A stretch of 64,000 bases of DNA from Novosphingobium terrae (GTDB lineage Bacteria > Pseudomonadota > Alphaproteobacteria > Sphingomonadales > Sphingomonadaceae), in the NCBI RefSeq assembly GCF_017163935.1, contig NZ_JABVZR010000001.1, positions 3,844,001-3,908,000 of the forward strand, in the 5' to 3' direction. Of this stretch, positions 50,608 to 59,894 are shown one piece after another. The position numbers and the translations under genes are program-made. Position 1 is the stretch's first letter, and each line of letters opens with the position of its first letter. The notes beneath the pieces are model-generated. The model made no database searches, was not told the DNA's origin, and saw nothing but the letters and a program-made list of their open reading frames with translations.

Positions 50608-51861
50608 GTGACGACAGCCTTCCCCCCCATGGATCGGTCGCGCCTTGCTGTGCGGAACCTGGTGCTCACACTGGCCTTTGCCTGTGCCGGTTGCATGAGC
50701 GGCCACACCGATTCCCCGCCGCTGCGCCTGGTTTCCGAAACCGCGCCCTCCACGCCCGACGACGCCCTGCCCTGGTGGAAAGGCGCGGGCGATCCCGTGC
50801 TGGCCCAACTGATCGAGCAGGGTCTGGCGCATGATCCGGTGCTGATCTGTCAGGCCTTCAACCTCACCCAGAGCGAGGACAAGGCCCATGCGCCCGGCCT
50901 GCGCCACCGCCTCTCGCATCTGATCGCTCAGGATGACGACACCGCGCGGCGCGCTCAGGCCTATGCCTATGCCGACGCCCGCAACCATCTGGCCGAGCGT
51001 ATCGCTCTGGCCTATATTGAGGCCCGGCGCTGGCAGGAACGCCTTGCGGTGCGCGTCAAGGCTGTCGACCCGCTGCGCGACAATGGCGAGATCGCCCATT
51101 TCCGCAAGGAAGCGGGGCTCGTCCCCGCGATGGACGGCGATATGGCCGATGTGATGACCGGGCTGGACACTGCCACGGTGGAAGCCGCCCGCAACAAGCT
51201 GGGCGAGGCCATCGGCAATCTGGCGAAACTCACTCACGCCCTGCCCGACGATCTGCGTGGGCAACTGGGCAGTGAGGGCCATTTGCCCGCGCTGGCCGCC
51301 AAGCCCGCCAATGATCGCAGCCACCGCGCCGATCTGCGCGGCCTCGAACTGCGGCTGACCGCCGACCTGACTCACCACAAGGTCGAGCAGGATGTGATCG
51401 ACAGCGCCGCCAAGGCGCCCGAAGGCACGCCCGCCCCCGAAGCCCCCGCCAAACCGGCCGATGGCAAGAAGGGCGACCCCAAAATCACCGCCGATGCGCG
51501 CGCCCAGAACGCCGTGGCCGCATGGCGCGCCGCGCAGATCCGCGCCGATGCGGAAATCCGTGACGCCAGCGCCGCGCTGGACACCACCACCATGCGCCTC
51601 GCCCCGCTGGCCAAGGCAGAGGCGACGGCCACCCGCACCGTCACCGATGCCCGTCTGGGCTATCGCAGCGGAACCGAGACATTCTCCATGCTCTATGTCG
51701 CCGAAGCCGCCGTGCTGGCCGCGCAGGAAGGGCAGATCGATGCCCGCGCCGCCGCCGCCGCCGCTGCCGTCCGCCTGTGGTCCGCGCAGGGCCTGGGCTG
51801 GCACGATGCCGATCTGGCCCCTGCGCCGACTGAAGGTGTGACGGTCTGTGTCCAGCCCTGA
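50608..51861 (+). CDS. TolC-like outer-membrane factor lipoprotein (short form)
   Basis: 417 residues from a GTG with AGAGG just upstream (ATG at 50629 is an alternative). Lipobox region LTLAFACAGC puts the lipidated Cys near residue 29. The start PWWKGAGDPVLAQLIEQGLAHDP and the end LGYRSGTETFSMLYVAEAAVLAAQ are typical of NodT/TolC-type outer-membrane efflux lipoproteins, and the sequence between is helical. The centre is unusual, with a Pro/Ala/Lys insert (APEGTPAPEAPAKPADGKK). Its stop overlaps the adaptor start by 14 bp. No inner-membrane pump is adjacent. Confidence 0.75.
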   Translation: MTTAFPPMDRSRLAVRNLVLTLAFACAGCMSGHTDSPPLRLVSETAPSTPDDALPWWKGAGDPVLAQLIEQGLAHDPVLICQAFNLTQSEDKAHAPGLRHRLSHLIAQDDDTARRAQAYAYADARNHLAERIALAYIEARRWQERLAVRVKAVDPLRDNGEIAHFRKEAGLVPAMDGDMADVMTGLDTATVEAARNKLGEAIGNLAKLTHALPDDLRGQLGSEGHLPALAAKPANDRSHRADLRGLELRLTADLTHHKVEQDVIDSAAKAPEGTPAPEAPAKPADGKKGDPKITADARAQNAVAAWRAAQIRADAEIRDASAALDTTTMRLAPLAKAEATATRTVTDARLGYRSGTETFSMLYVAEAAVLAAQEGQIDARAAAAAAAVRLWSAQGLGWHDADLAPAPTEGVTVCVQP

Positions 51862-53053
51862 ACTCGACGCTTTTCTGGGGGCCCGCCCCCATCGCGAGCT
51901 GTATCACTGGCTCAGCGTGGGCGCCATTGTGGTGGCGCTGGCGGTGGCCTTCGTGCTGCTGGGGCGCTTCGTCAACGGGCCGGATCTGGCCTATTACAGC
52001 TCTCCGGTTGAGCGCGGTGACATCACCCCGGTGATCTCGGGCGAGGGCACGCTGCATGCCGTGGGCGAGGTGGCGATCACCGCCACCAGCGACGGCGCAG
52101 TGCAGAGCGTGCCGGGCCCGGCGCAGGGCCCGGTGGCTGCCGGGCAATTGCTGGTCACCATGGACAATGCCTCGCTGCTGGCCGAGCAGACCGCGGCTCA
52201 AGCGCAGCAGATGCAGGCGCAGGGCGATCTCGACCGCGCCAAATTGTCGCTGAGCGAGGCCCAGATCAAGCTGGCGCGCTATGATGCGGTGTGGCGCAAG
52301 TCGCAGGGCCGCGTGCCCTCGCTCAACGAGATGCAGGGCGCCCGCGCCGATGCGGGCCGCGCCGCCATTGCCGCCAGCACCGCCCAATCGGCACTCTCGG
52401 CAGCGCAGGCGAAGGTCAAGGCGGCTCAGGCCAAGCTGGCGGGCAGCGCGATTTCGGCCCCTGCCGCAGGGGTCGTGGTGGCCCGCATGGTCACGCCCGG
52501 GCAGGGCGTGCAGGCGGGCGCGCCGCTCTTCACGCTGGCGCCCGGCGTCGACAAATTGACCGTTGCCGTGCCGCTCGATGCCGCTCAGGCCCAGCGTCTG
52601 GCCATCCATGCCCATGCCCGCGTGCTGGCCCCGGCGCTCAGCGATGGGCCGCGCAGCGCCACGCTCGATCGCCTCGATCCGGGCCCGGGCGATGGGCGGC
52701 AGTTCGCCGTCTTCACGCTGGATGCGCCCGCAGCGCCGCTCAAGCCCGGCATGCCGGTGACGGTGGACATCGATCTGCCCGCGCGGCAGGGCGTGCTGCT
52801 GGTGCCCAATGCAGCGCTGACCTTCGCGCCTGAGGGCAAGCGCCCGGGCGGCAACGTCTATGTGCTGGCGCAGCATCAGCAGCCCCGGCAAGTGCCGGTT
52901 GCCGTCGGGGTCTCGGACGGTCAGCATACCGAAGTCATCGCCACCGGCCTGCAGCCGGGCGAACAGATCATCACCGGCTGGCGTCATGCACCGGAAAAAA
53001 ATCAAACGGGGGGGAATCCGAAGGCGGCCACCACACCGCCCACGAAACCTTGA
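51848..53053 (+). CDS. HlyD/RND-type periplasmic adaptor protein
   Basis: 401 residues from a GTG inside the end of the preceding gene. One N-terminal membrane anchor (~21-41), then the biotinyl-lipoyl half-motif GEVAITATSDGAVQSV, a coiled coil (~115-200), the second half (ISAPAAGVVVARMVTPGQGV), a beta-barrel and a membrane-proximal domain ending in VIATGLQPGEQIITG. This is the tripartite-pump adaptor architecture. Its usual partner, an RND, ABC or MFS pump, is missing; the next genes are opgD and opgH. Confidence 0.9.
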   Translation: MSSPELDAFLGARPHRELYHWLSVGAIVVALAVAFVLLGRFVNGPDLAYYSSPVERGDITPVISGEGTLHAVGEVAITATSDGAVQSVPGPAQGPVAAGQLLVTMDNASLLAEQTAAQAQQMQAQGDLDRAKLSLSEAQIKLARYDAVWRKSQGRVPSLNEMQGARADAGRAAIAASTAQSALSAAQAKVKAAQAKLAGSAISAPAAGVVVARMVTPGQGVQAGAPLFTLAPGVDKLTVAVPLDAAQAQRLAIHAHARVLAPALSDGPRSATLDRLDPGPGDGRQFAVFTLDAPAAPLKPGMPVTVDIDLPARQGVLLVPNAALTFAPEGKRPGGNVYVLAQHQQPRQVPVAVGVSDGQHTEVIATGLQPGEQIITGWRHAPEKNQTGGNPKAATTPPTKP

Positions 53054-53088
53054 GCCGCGCCTTGCGCGTTACACGGATGATATCGATT

Positions 53089-54618
53089 ATGACCAAGCCC
53101 CCGTTTTCGCCCCGGACTTCTCTCTCTCGGCGCGAGGCGACCGGCCTGATTTCCGCCTTCGTCGCTGCTCTGACGGCTCCGGGCGCCGCACTGGCCGCGC
53201 CCGCCGGACGCTTCGGCCCTGCCACGCCTTTCTCCTGGGATCGCCTTGTCGCCCGCGCTCAGGCCAATGCCCGCCGCCCCTACACCGAACGCCCCGTATC
53301 GAAGCTGGCGGTGGCTGATTTCGACACCCATGTCCGCCTCACCTATGGTCAGGCCGAGGAACTGCCCGGCCATGTCCGCCTGTTTCCCACCCGCGTCGGC
53401 ATCGCCCCGCAGGCCGTGGGCATCAGCATCGTCGAGAACGGGCAGGCCCGCACGCTCACCGATATGACGGGCCTGTTCGGCGGCGGTCAGGATGGCGAGG
53501 CGGCCGGCTTCCGCGTGATGTGGGCCGATGGCCATGCCGACTGGCTGGCCTTCCTTGGCGGTTCCTACTTCCGCGCGGCGGGCAGCCATGACCAGTTCGG
53601 CCTGTCCGCACGCGGCATCAGCGTCAACACCGGCGCCCCCGGCCCCGAGGAATTCCCCGAATTCACCGACTTCTGGTTCGAGGGCAAGGGCGAGGACGGG
53701 CTGATCGTCCATGCCCTGCTCGATGGGCCTTCGCTGACCGGCGCCTATCGCATCGAAACCAAGCGCACGCCCGATGCGGGCATTCAGGACGTGACCGCCA
53801 CGCTGTTCCTGCGCCGCGACATTGAGCGGCTGGGCCTCGCCCCCATGACCAGCATGTATCTTTATGGCGAGGGCGACCGCCGCGCCGACTGGCGCCCCGA
53901 AGTGCATGACAGCGACGGCCTCGCCATCGTGACGGGCACGGGCGAGCATATCTGGCACCCGCTGATCAACCCCGAGCAGGAACACAAGCCGCCCGTCACC
54001 AACGCCATGCGCGCGGATCATGTGAAGGGCTTCGGCCTGCTGCAGCGCGATCAGGATTTCGATCATTATCAGGATGATATGAGCTATTACCACCGCCGCC
54101 CCTCGCTCTGGGTGGAGCCGAAGGGGGATTGGGGGCCGGGCGCGGTGGCGCTCTATTCCTTCGCCTCGATTTCCGAGACGGTGGACAATGTCTGCGCCTA
54201 TTGGCTGAGCGACACGCCTGCCAAAGCCGGGCAGCGCCGCGACTTCGCCTATCGCCTCACCTGGAGTTCGCAGGAACCGGCGCATGGAAACAATGCCCTG
54301 TGTACTGCGTTTCGTGTTGGACCCGGTGGTGTGCCCGGGCAAGATGAGATCAAGGGTGTCACCCGCTATGTGTTCGATTTCGAAGGCGATATTCTGGCGG
54401 GCCTCACCCGTGACAGCCATGTCGAAGCCCAGACGGACATTCCTGCCAAGGCCGTGCTGTTGATGGCGGTGGGCCCGGTGGGCGGCCAGAAGAACATCTG
54501 GCGCGTGACGATGGATGTGCGCCATGCCGATCTGCCTCACCCCGAATTCCGCCTGTTCCTCAAGCGCGGCGGTGCTGCCCTGAGCGAGACGGTGATCGCC
54601 ACGGCCAAGCTACCATGA
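53089..54618 (+). CDS. opgD: Periplasmic glucan biosynthesis protein (OpgD/OpgG family)
   Basis: 509 residues of the MdoG family needed to build osmoregulated periplasmic glucans. The N-terminus contains a Tat-type signal, SLSRREATGLISAFVAALT with the RR pair, which favours OpgD (Tat-exported) over OpgG. Family segments are FSWDRLVARAQANARRPY, FRVMWADGHADWLAFLGGSYFRA, YHRRPSLWVEPKGDWG and VDNVCAYWLSDTPAKAGQRRDFAYRLTW (quoted in part). Start 53077 or 53089 are both possible; the one at 53050 (TTG) overlaps the previous stop. The stop overlaps opgH as ATGA. Confidence 0.9.
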   Translation: MTKPPFSPRTSLSRREATGLISAFVAALTAPGAALAAPAGRFGPATPFSWDRLVARAQANARRPYTERPVSKLAVADFDTHVRLTYGQAEELPGHVRLFPTRVGIAPQAVGISIVENGQARTLTDMTGLFGGGQDGEAAGFRVMWADGHADWLAFLGGSYFRAAGSHDQFGLSARGISVNTGAPGPEEFPEFTDFWFEGKGEDGLIVHALLDGPSLTGAYRIETKRTPDAGIQDVTATLFLRRDIERLGLAPMTSMYLYGEGDRRADWRPEVHDSDGLAIVTGTGEHIWHPLINPEQEHKPPVTNAMRADHVKGFGLLQRDQDFDHYQDDMSYYHRRPSLWVEPKGDWGPGAVALYSFASISETVDNVCAYWLSDTPAKAGQRRDFAYRLTWSSQEPAHGNNALCTAFRVGPGGVPGQDEIKGVTRYVFDFEGDILAGLTRDSHVEAQTDIPAKAVLLMAVGPVGGQKNIWRVTMDVRHADLPHPEFRLFLKRGGAALSETVIATAKLP

Positions 54619-56429
54619 GCACAACCCTTCCCAATCTGCCGCAAGAAGCGCCGCTGGAGATGCCGATCCAGCGGCTGGACGGCGTTCCGCCCGCCGTGCG
54701 CGAAGTGGCCACCCGCCCGCAGGGGCTGGTGGTCAAGCGCCTGCTGCTGATCGCGCTGACCGCCGTGCTGGCACTGGCCGCCTCCAGCGAGATTCGCGCC
54801 GCCTTCTCGCGCGATGGGCTGGACGTCTTCGATGTGCTGCTGCTGCTGTTCTTCGTGCCGCTGTTCAGCTGGGTGGCCTTTGGCTTTGTCTCCTCCACCT
54901 TCGGCTTTTTGCAGCTGATGACCGGAGCGCATCCGGGGTTTGCCCCGGTGCCCCACCTGCCTGCACCGCTCACCAAGCGCACCGCCGTGCTGATGCCGGT
55001 CTACAATGAGAGCGTGGAGGATGTGTTCGCCCGCGTGCGCGCCATGGTCCATTCCATCGCGGCGGCGGGCGGCGGCGAGGCGGTGGACTTCTTCGTGCTG
55101 AGCGATTCCAACGAGTTGCACGGCAAGCGCGAGGAAGCGGCATGGGCCACTATGGCCGCCAAATCACCGATCCCGCTCTATTACCGCCGGCGCGAGAAGA
55201 ACATCGCCCGCAAGCCCGGCAACATCGCGGAATGGGTGCGCCGCTTTGGCGGAGCCTATGAATCGATGCTCGTGCTCGATGCCGACAGTCTGATGAGCGG
55301 CGAGACCATCGTCGGCCTCGCCTCGATCATGGAGGCGCGCCCCTCGCTCGGCCTGCTGCAGACCGTGCCGATGATCACCAATGCGCAGACGCTGTTCCAG
55401 CGCTGGATGCGCTTCGCCAGCGAGGCTTACGGGCCGATCGCCTCGGCGGGGCTGCTGTGGTGGTCGGGCTCGGAAGCGAATTTCTGGGGCCATAACGCCA
55501 TTTTGCGCACCCGCGCCTTTGCCGAAAGCTGCGGCCTGCCCGATCTGCCGGGCAAGCCCCCCTTCGGCGGCCATATCCTCAGCCATGACATGGTGGAATC
55601 AGCCCTGCTGCGCCGCCGCGGCTGGGCGGTGCATATGGTGATGATCGCGGGCAGCTATGAGGAATTTCCGCCCACCATCGTCGATCATGCCATCCGTGAC
55701 CGCCGCTGGATGCAGGGCAATCTGCAGCATCTGCGGCTGCTGGGGGCCTCGGGCCTGTCCATGGCCAGCCGCTTGCATCTGGTGATCGGGGCTTCGGCCT
55801 ATCTCACCTCGCCGGGCTGGCTGCTGCTGCTGCTGACCACCATCTTGCAGGTGACCGCCTCGCGCGATCAGAGCCTGCCTCAGGCCGCGCCTCCGGGCGT
55901 GCTGTGGCTGACGGTGGTGCTGCTGTTCGGGCCCAAGCTGATGGGGCTGATCTGGATGCTGGCCGACAGGGAGCGCCGCGCCAGCTTTGGCGGCGCCGGG
56001 CGCGCGATCAAATCGGTGCTGCTGGATATTCTGCTGGCCATGCTGCTGGCGCCGGTCTCGATGGTGATGCAGGTCAAGGCGCTGGTCAGTCTGGTGCTGG
56101 GCATTCCCAGCGGCTGGCACACCCAGAACCGCGAGGCGCAGCGCATCCCCCTGCGCACCATCCTGCCCGATCTGCGCGAGCATATCCTGCTGGGCATCCT
56201 GTTCGCCGCCACGGCATGGGTCGATCCGGTGACGGCCTTGTGGCTCTCGCCGCTGACCATCGGGCTGTTCACCTCGCCATGGCTGATCAGCATCAGTTCC
56301 AGTGAAGAGGTGGGCATGCGCATGGCCGCACGCGGCTATTTTCAGGCGCCGCCTGTCGATGTGGTGGCCACGCCTGACGATGATGGGGATGATACCAAGC
56401 CCGGCATTGTGCCCCTCGCGCTGGCCTGA
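54615..56429 (+). CDS. opgH: Glucosyltransferase for osmoregulated periplasmic glucans (OpgH/MdoH)
   Basis: Membrane glucosyltransferase of GT2 type that polymerises glucose from UDP-glucose and moves the chain to the periplasm. 604 residues, clearly shorter than E. coli OpgH (847), lacking most of the long N-terminal cytoplasmic domain and part of the C-terminus. Two TM helices around 40-100, then the catalytic domain: AVLMPVYNESVEDV, FFVLSDSN, VLDADSLMSGETIV, SGSEANFWGHNAI, HDMVESALLRRRGW and the RDRRWMQGNLQHLRLL motif; further TMs follow. It starts inside the opgD stop. Function is well supported. Confidence 0.92.
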   Translation: MSTTLPNLPQEAPLEMPIQRLDGVPPAVREVATRPQGLVVKRLLLIALTAVLALAASSEIRAAFSRDGLDVFDVLLLLFFVPLFSWVAFGFVSSTFGFLQLMTGAHPGFAPVPHLPAPLTKRTAVLMPVYNESVEDVFARVRAMVHSIAAAGGGEAVDFFVLSDSNELHGKREEAAWATMAAKSPIPLYYRRREKNIARKPGNIAEWVRRFGGAYESMLVLDADSLMSGETIVGLASIMEARPSLGLLQTVPMITNAQTLFQRWMRFASEAYGPIASAGLLWWSGSEANFWGHNAILRTRAFAESCGLPDLPGKPPFGGHILSHDMVESALLRRRGWAVHMVMIAGSYEEFPPTIVDHAIRDRRWMQGNLQHLRLLGASGLSMASRLHLVIGASAYLTSPGWLLLLLTTILQVTASRDQSLPQAAPPGVLWLTVVLLFGPKLMGLIWMLADRERRASFGGAGRAIKSVLLDILLAMLLAPVSMVMQVKALVSLVLGIPSGWHTQNREAQRIPLRTILPDLREHILLGILFAATAWVDPVTALWLSPLTIGLFTSPWLISISSSEEVGMRMAARGYFQAPPVDVVATPDDDGDDTKPGIVPLALA

Positions 56430-56434
56430 CGCAA

Positions 56435-56455
56435 GGGGGGGAATGCCGCCCCCCC
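56435..56455 (+). terminator. G7/C7 hairpin between opgH and the transglutaminase gene
   Basis: Seven G and seven C form a perfect stem around AATGCCG, 6 bp after the opgH stop. No T run follows, so it could be an attenuator or an mRNA-stability element rather than a full terminator. It decides whether the genes on either side form one operon. Confidence 0.55.
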
Positions 56456-56518
56456 ATGGCATAGGGCTCTCCCATTTTCCGTGTTGCGGCGCACCATCAT
56501 CTGCCGCACACTCGGCCC

Positions 56519-59500
56519 ATGATCAAAGCAGGGCTCCACCACCTCACCCGCTACAATTACGATCGCCCGATCCGGCTGGGGCCGCAGGTCATCCGGCTGA
56601 GACCGGCGCCGCACAGCCGCACGGCGGTGCCCAATTACTCGCTGAAGATCAGCCCCGAAAACCACTTCCTCAACTGGCAGCAGGACCCTCACGGGAACTG
56701 GCAGGCACGCATCGTCTTCCCCGATCCGGTCGACCATTTCGGGGTGGAGGTGGACCTGCTGGCCGATCTGGCGGTGATCAACCCCTTCGACTTCTTCGTC
56801 GAGGAGTATGCCGAAACCTTCCCCTTCACTTATGCCGAAGAGCTGGAAGGCGATCTGGCCGCCTATTTCGAGATCGAGCCACAAGGCGCTTTGTTCGAAA
56901 CCCTCTACCAGCGCTTCGCCGGGGTAGAGGAAGAACGCACCATCGATTTTCTGGTGGCGGTGAATCAGGCGGTGAATGCTGCGGTCAATTACGTCATCCG
57001 CATGGAGCCGGGCGTGCAGACGCCCGAGGAAACGCTGGAGGAAGCCAGCGGATCCTGCCGCGATTCGGCATGGCTTCTGGTGCAACTGCTGCGCCGCCTT
57101 GGCTTTGCCGCGCGTTTCGTCTCGGGCTATTCGATCCAGCTTCTGCCCGATGTGATCCCGGTGGAAGGCCCCAAGGGCGTCTCGCAGGATGTCTGCGATC
57201 TGCACGCCTGGGCCGAGGTCTATGTGCCCGGCGCGGGCTGGATCGGCATGGACGCCACATCGGGCATGCTGGCGGGCGAGGGCCATATTCCGCTGGCCGC
57301 CACGCCGCATTACCGCTCTGCCGCCCCGGTGGTGGGCATGGCCGAGCCCGCCGAGGTCGATTTCCATTTCGAGATGAGCGTCCACCGCATTCAGGAAGCG
57401 GTGCGCATCACCAAGCCCTTCACCGATGCCCGCTGGGAGGCGCTGTTGGCGCTGGGCGACCGGGTGGATGCCGACATCACCGCGCAGGACATGCGCCTGA
57501 CCATGGGCGGCGAGCCGACCTTTATCGCCGACAGCGATTTCGACGCGCCCGAATGGAACGCCGATGCAGTGGGCCCCACGAAGGCGGGCTATGCCGACCG
57601 GCTGATCCGCAAGCTGCGTGAAGCCTTTGCGCCGGACTCGCTGCTGCATCATGGGCAGGGAAAATGGTATCCGGGGGAGAGCCTGCCGCGCTGGGGCTAT
57701 TCGCTGTACTGGCGGCGAGACGGCCAACCGGTGTGGCGCGACGCCAGCCTGATCGCCGGGCAGCCCGTGCCGGGCGAGAAGGCCGACACGCCGATCACCG
57801 TCGAAACCGCCAGCGCCTTCCTCTCGGCCACGGCGAAGAAGCTGGGCGTCTCGCCCGATTACGCCATGCCGGTGTATGAGGATGCCGTGGAATGGATCGT
57901 GCGCGAGGCGCAATTGCCCGCCAACACCGATCCCCTCTCGCCCGAGATCGACGATCCCGAGGCGCGCGCCCGTTTCATGCGCACCTTCCAGCGCGGGCTG
58001 ACCAAGCCCATCGGCCATGCCTTGCCGATTCAGCGCTGGCAGTCGCAGAACCACCCGCCGCGCTGGATGAGCGAACATTGGCGCGTGCGGCGCGGGGTGC
58101 TTTACGCGGTGCCGGGCGATTCCTCGCTGGGCTATCGCCTGCCGCTGGGCTCGCTGCCTTTCGTGCCCGCCGCCAACTATCCCTACATCAATCCGCAGGA
58201 CACCGCCGAGCCGCGCGAGCCCCTGCCCGATTTCCGCGCCAAGCTGGCCGAGCGCGTGGCGGAACGCGGCGCGCAGGCCTCGATCGTTTCCGCGCCACCT
58301 CCGCCGCCGCAGCATCGTAACGAACAGGCGATCAGCAGCATCGAGGGCGCGGTGCGCACCGCCATCACCGTCGAGCCGCATAACGGCCCCGATGGCCATT
58401 ACGTCTCGGTCTTCCTGCCCCCGGTGGCCCAGCTTGAGGACTATCTCGACCTGATCGCGGCGGTGGAAGCCGTGGCGGAAGAAACCCGCACCCCCGTCCG
58501 CATCGAGGGCTATCCCCCGCCCGCCGACCCGCGTCTGGTGGTGCTGAAGATCACCCCCGACCCCGGCGTGGTCGAGGTCAACATCCACCCCGCCACCAGC
58601 TGGCGCGAGCAGGTGGAGATCACCGAAACGCTCTACCAAGCCGCGCGAGAGGTTGGCCTCACCGCCGACAAATTCATGGTCGATGGCCGCGCCGTGGGCA
58701 CCGGCGGGGGCAATCATATCGTGCTGGGCGGGCCATCGCTGCTCGATTCGCCCTTTATCCGCCGGCCCGATCTGCTGAAAAGCTTCGTGATCTACTGGCA
58801 GCGGCATCCGGCGCTGTCCTACCTGTTCTCGGGCCTGTTTATCGGCCCGACCAGCCAAGCGCCGCGCATCGATGAGGCCCGCCACGATGGCCTCTACGAG
58901 CTGGAAATCGCGCTGGCGCAGATCCCCGGCCCCAACCAGCCCCAACCGCTGGCATGGGTGACCGATCGCCTGCTGCGCAACAGTCTGGTCGATGTGACGG
59001 GCAACACCCACCGCACCGAAATCTGCATCGACAAATTCTTCAGCCCTGATGGCCCCACCGGGCGTCTCGGCCTGATCGAGTTCCGCGGCTTCGAAATGCC
59101 GCCCGAACCACGCATGAGCCTCGCCCAGCAATTGCTGATCCGCGCTTTGGCCGCGCTGTTCTGGCGCCAGCCGGTGGAGGGCGCTCTGGTGCGCTGGGGC
59201 ACCACGCTGCATGACAAATTCATGCTGCCCCATTTCGTCTGGGAGGATTTCCTCGACGTTCTGGCTGACCTGCGCGCAGGCGGCTACGATTTCGATCCGG
59301 CATGGTTCGAGGCGCAGCGCCAGTTCCGCTTCCCCACCCATGGCTCGATCCACGCGGGCGGTGTCCATGTCGACATCACCCATGCGCTGGAGCCGTGGAA
59401 CGTGCTGGGCGAAACCGGCGCCATCGGTGGCACAGTGCGCTTTGTAGACTCCTCCACGGAACGGCTTCAGGTCAAGGCCAGCGGGCTGGTGCCGGGCCGC

Positions 59501-59893
59501 CATATCATCACCTGCAACGGCCGCCGCGTGCCGCTGACCGCCACCGGCCAGCCGGGCGAGGCGGTGGGCGGCGTGCGCTACAAGGCATGGTGGCCCGCCG
59601 ACTGCCTGCATCCGCTGATGCCGCCGCATGCCCCGCTCACCTTCGATGTGCTGGACACATGGAACGGGCGCTCGCTGGGCGGCTGCGTCTATCATGTGGC
59701 GCATCCGGGCGGGCGCAATTACGACACCGCCCCGATCAACGCCTATGAGGCCGAGGCGCGCCGCAAGGCCCGCTTCTGGGAGCATGGCCATACCCCCGGC
59801 CCGCTGCCCGTGCCGCCGCAGGAGCTGTCGGGCGAATTTCCCTTCTCGCTGGACCTGAGGCGCGGTCCGGTGGGTTCGGCGCCCGGGCTGTAG
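56519..59893 (+). CDS. Transglutaminase-like protein fused to DUF2126
   Basis: 1124 residues. The N-terminal part (~1-290) is a bacterial transglutaminase-N plus core domain: [20 protein letters not shown] at the start, catalytic Cys in [10 protein letters not shown] (~180), His in [10 protein letters not shown] (~228) and Asp in [10 protein letters not shown] (~244). The rest (~310-1110) is the DUF2126 module. Family genes occur next to circularly permuted ATP-grasp and Alpha-E proteins and are predicted to act in a peptide or amide-bond modification system, as peptidases or transferases. No signal peptide. The next gene starts 1 bp after the stop. Confidence 0.9.
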   Translation: MIKAGLHHLTRYNYDRPIRLGPQVIRLRPAPHSRTAVPNYSLKISPENHFLNWQQDPHGNWQARIVFPDPVDHFGVEVDLLADLAVINPFDFFVEEYAETFPFTYAEELEGDLAAYFEIEPQGALFETLYQRFAGVEEERTIDFLVAVNQAVNAAVNYVIRMEPGVQTPEETLEEASGSCRDSAWLLVQLLRRLGFAARFVSGYSIQLLPDVIPVEGPKGVSQDVCDLHAWAEVYVPGAGWIGMDATSGMLAGEGHIPLAATPHYRSAAPVVGMAEPAEVDFHFEMSVHRIQEAVRITKPFTDARWEALLALGDRVDADITAQDMRLTMGGEPTFIADSDFDAPEWNADAVGPTKAGYADRLIRKLREAFAPDSLLHHGQGKWYPGESLPRWGYSLYWRRDGQPVWRDASLIAGQPVPGEKADTPITVETASAFLSATAKKLGVSPDYAMPVYEDAVEWIVREAQLPANTDPLSPEIDDPEARARFMRTFQRGLTKPIGHALPIQRWQSQNHPPRWMSEHWRVRRGVLYAVPGDSSLGYRLPLGSLPFVPAANYPYINPQDTAEPREPLPDFRAKLAERVAERGAQASIVSAPPPPPQHRNEQAISSIEGAVRTAITVEPHNGPDGHYVSVFLPPVAQLEDYLDLIAAVEAVAEETRTPVRIEGYPPPADPRLVVLKITPDPGVVEVNIHPATSWREQVEITETLYQAAREVGLTADKFMVDGRAVGTGGGNHIVLGGPSLLDSPFIRRPDLLKSFVIYWQRHPALSYLFSGLFIGPTSQAPRIDEARHDGLYELEIALAQIPGPNQPQPLAWVTDRLLRNSLVDVTGNTHRTEICIDKFFSPDGPTGRLGLIEFRGFEMPPEPRMSLAQQLLIRALAALFWRQPVEGALVRWGTTLHDKFMLPHFVWEDFLDVLADLRAGGYDFDPAWFEAQRQFRFPTHGSIHAGGVHVDITHALEPWNVLGETGAIGGTVRFVDSSTERLQVKASGLVPGRHIITCNGRRVPLTATGQPGEAVGGVRYKAWWPADCLHPLMPPHAPLTFDVLDTWNGRSLGGCVYHVAHPGGRNYDTAPINAYEAEARRKARFWEHGHTPGPLPVPPQELSGEFPFSLDLRRGPVGSAPGL

Positions 59894-59894
59894 C

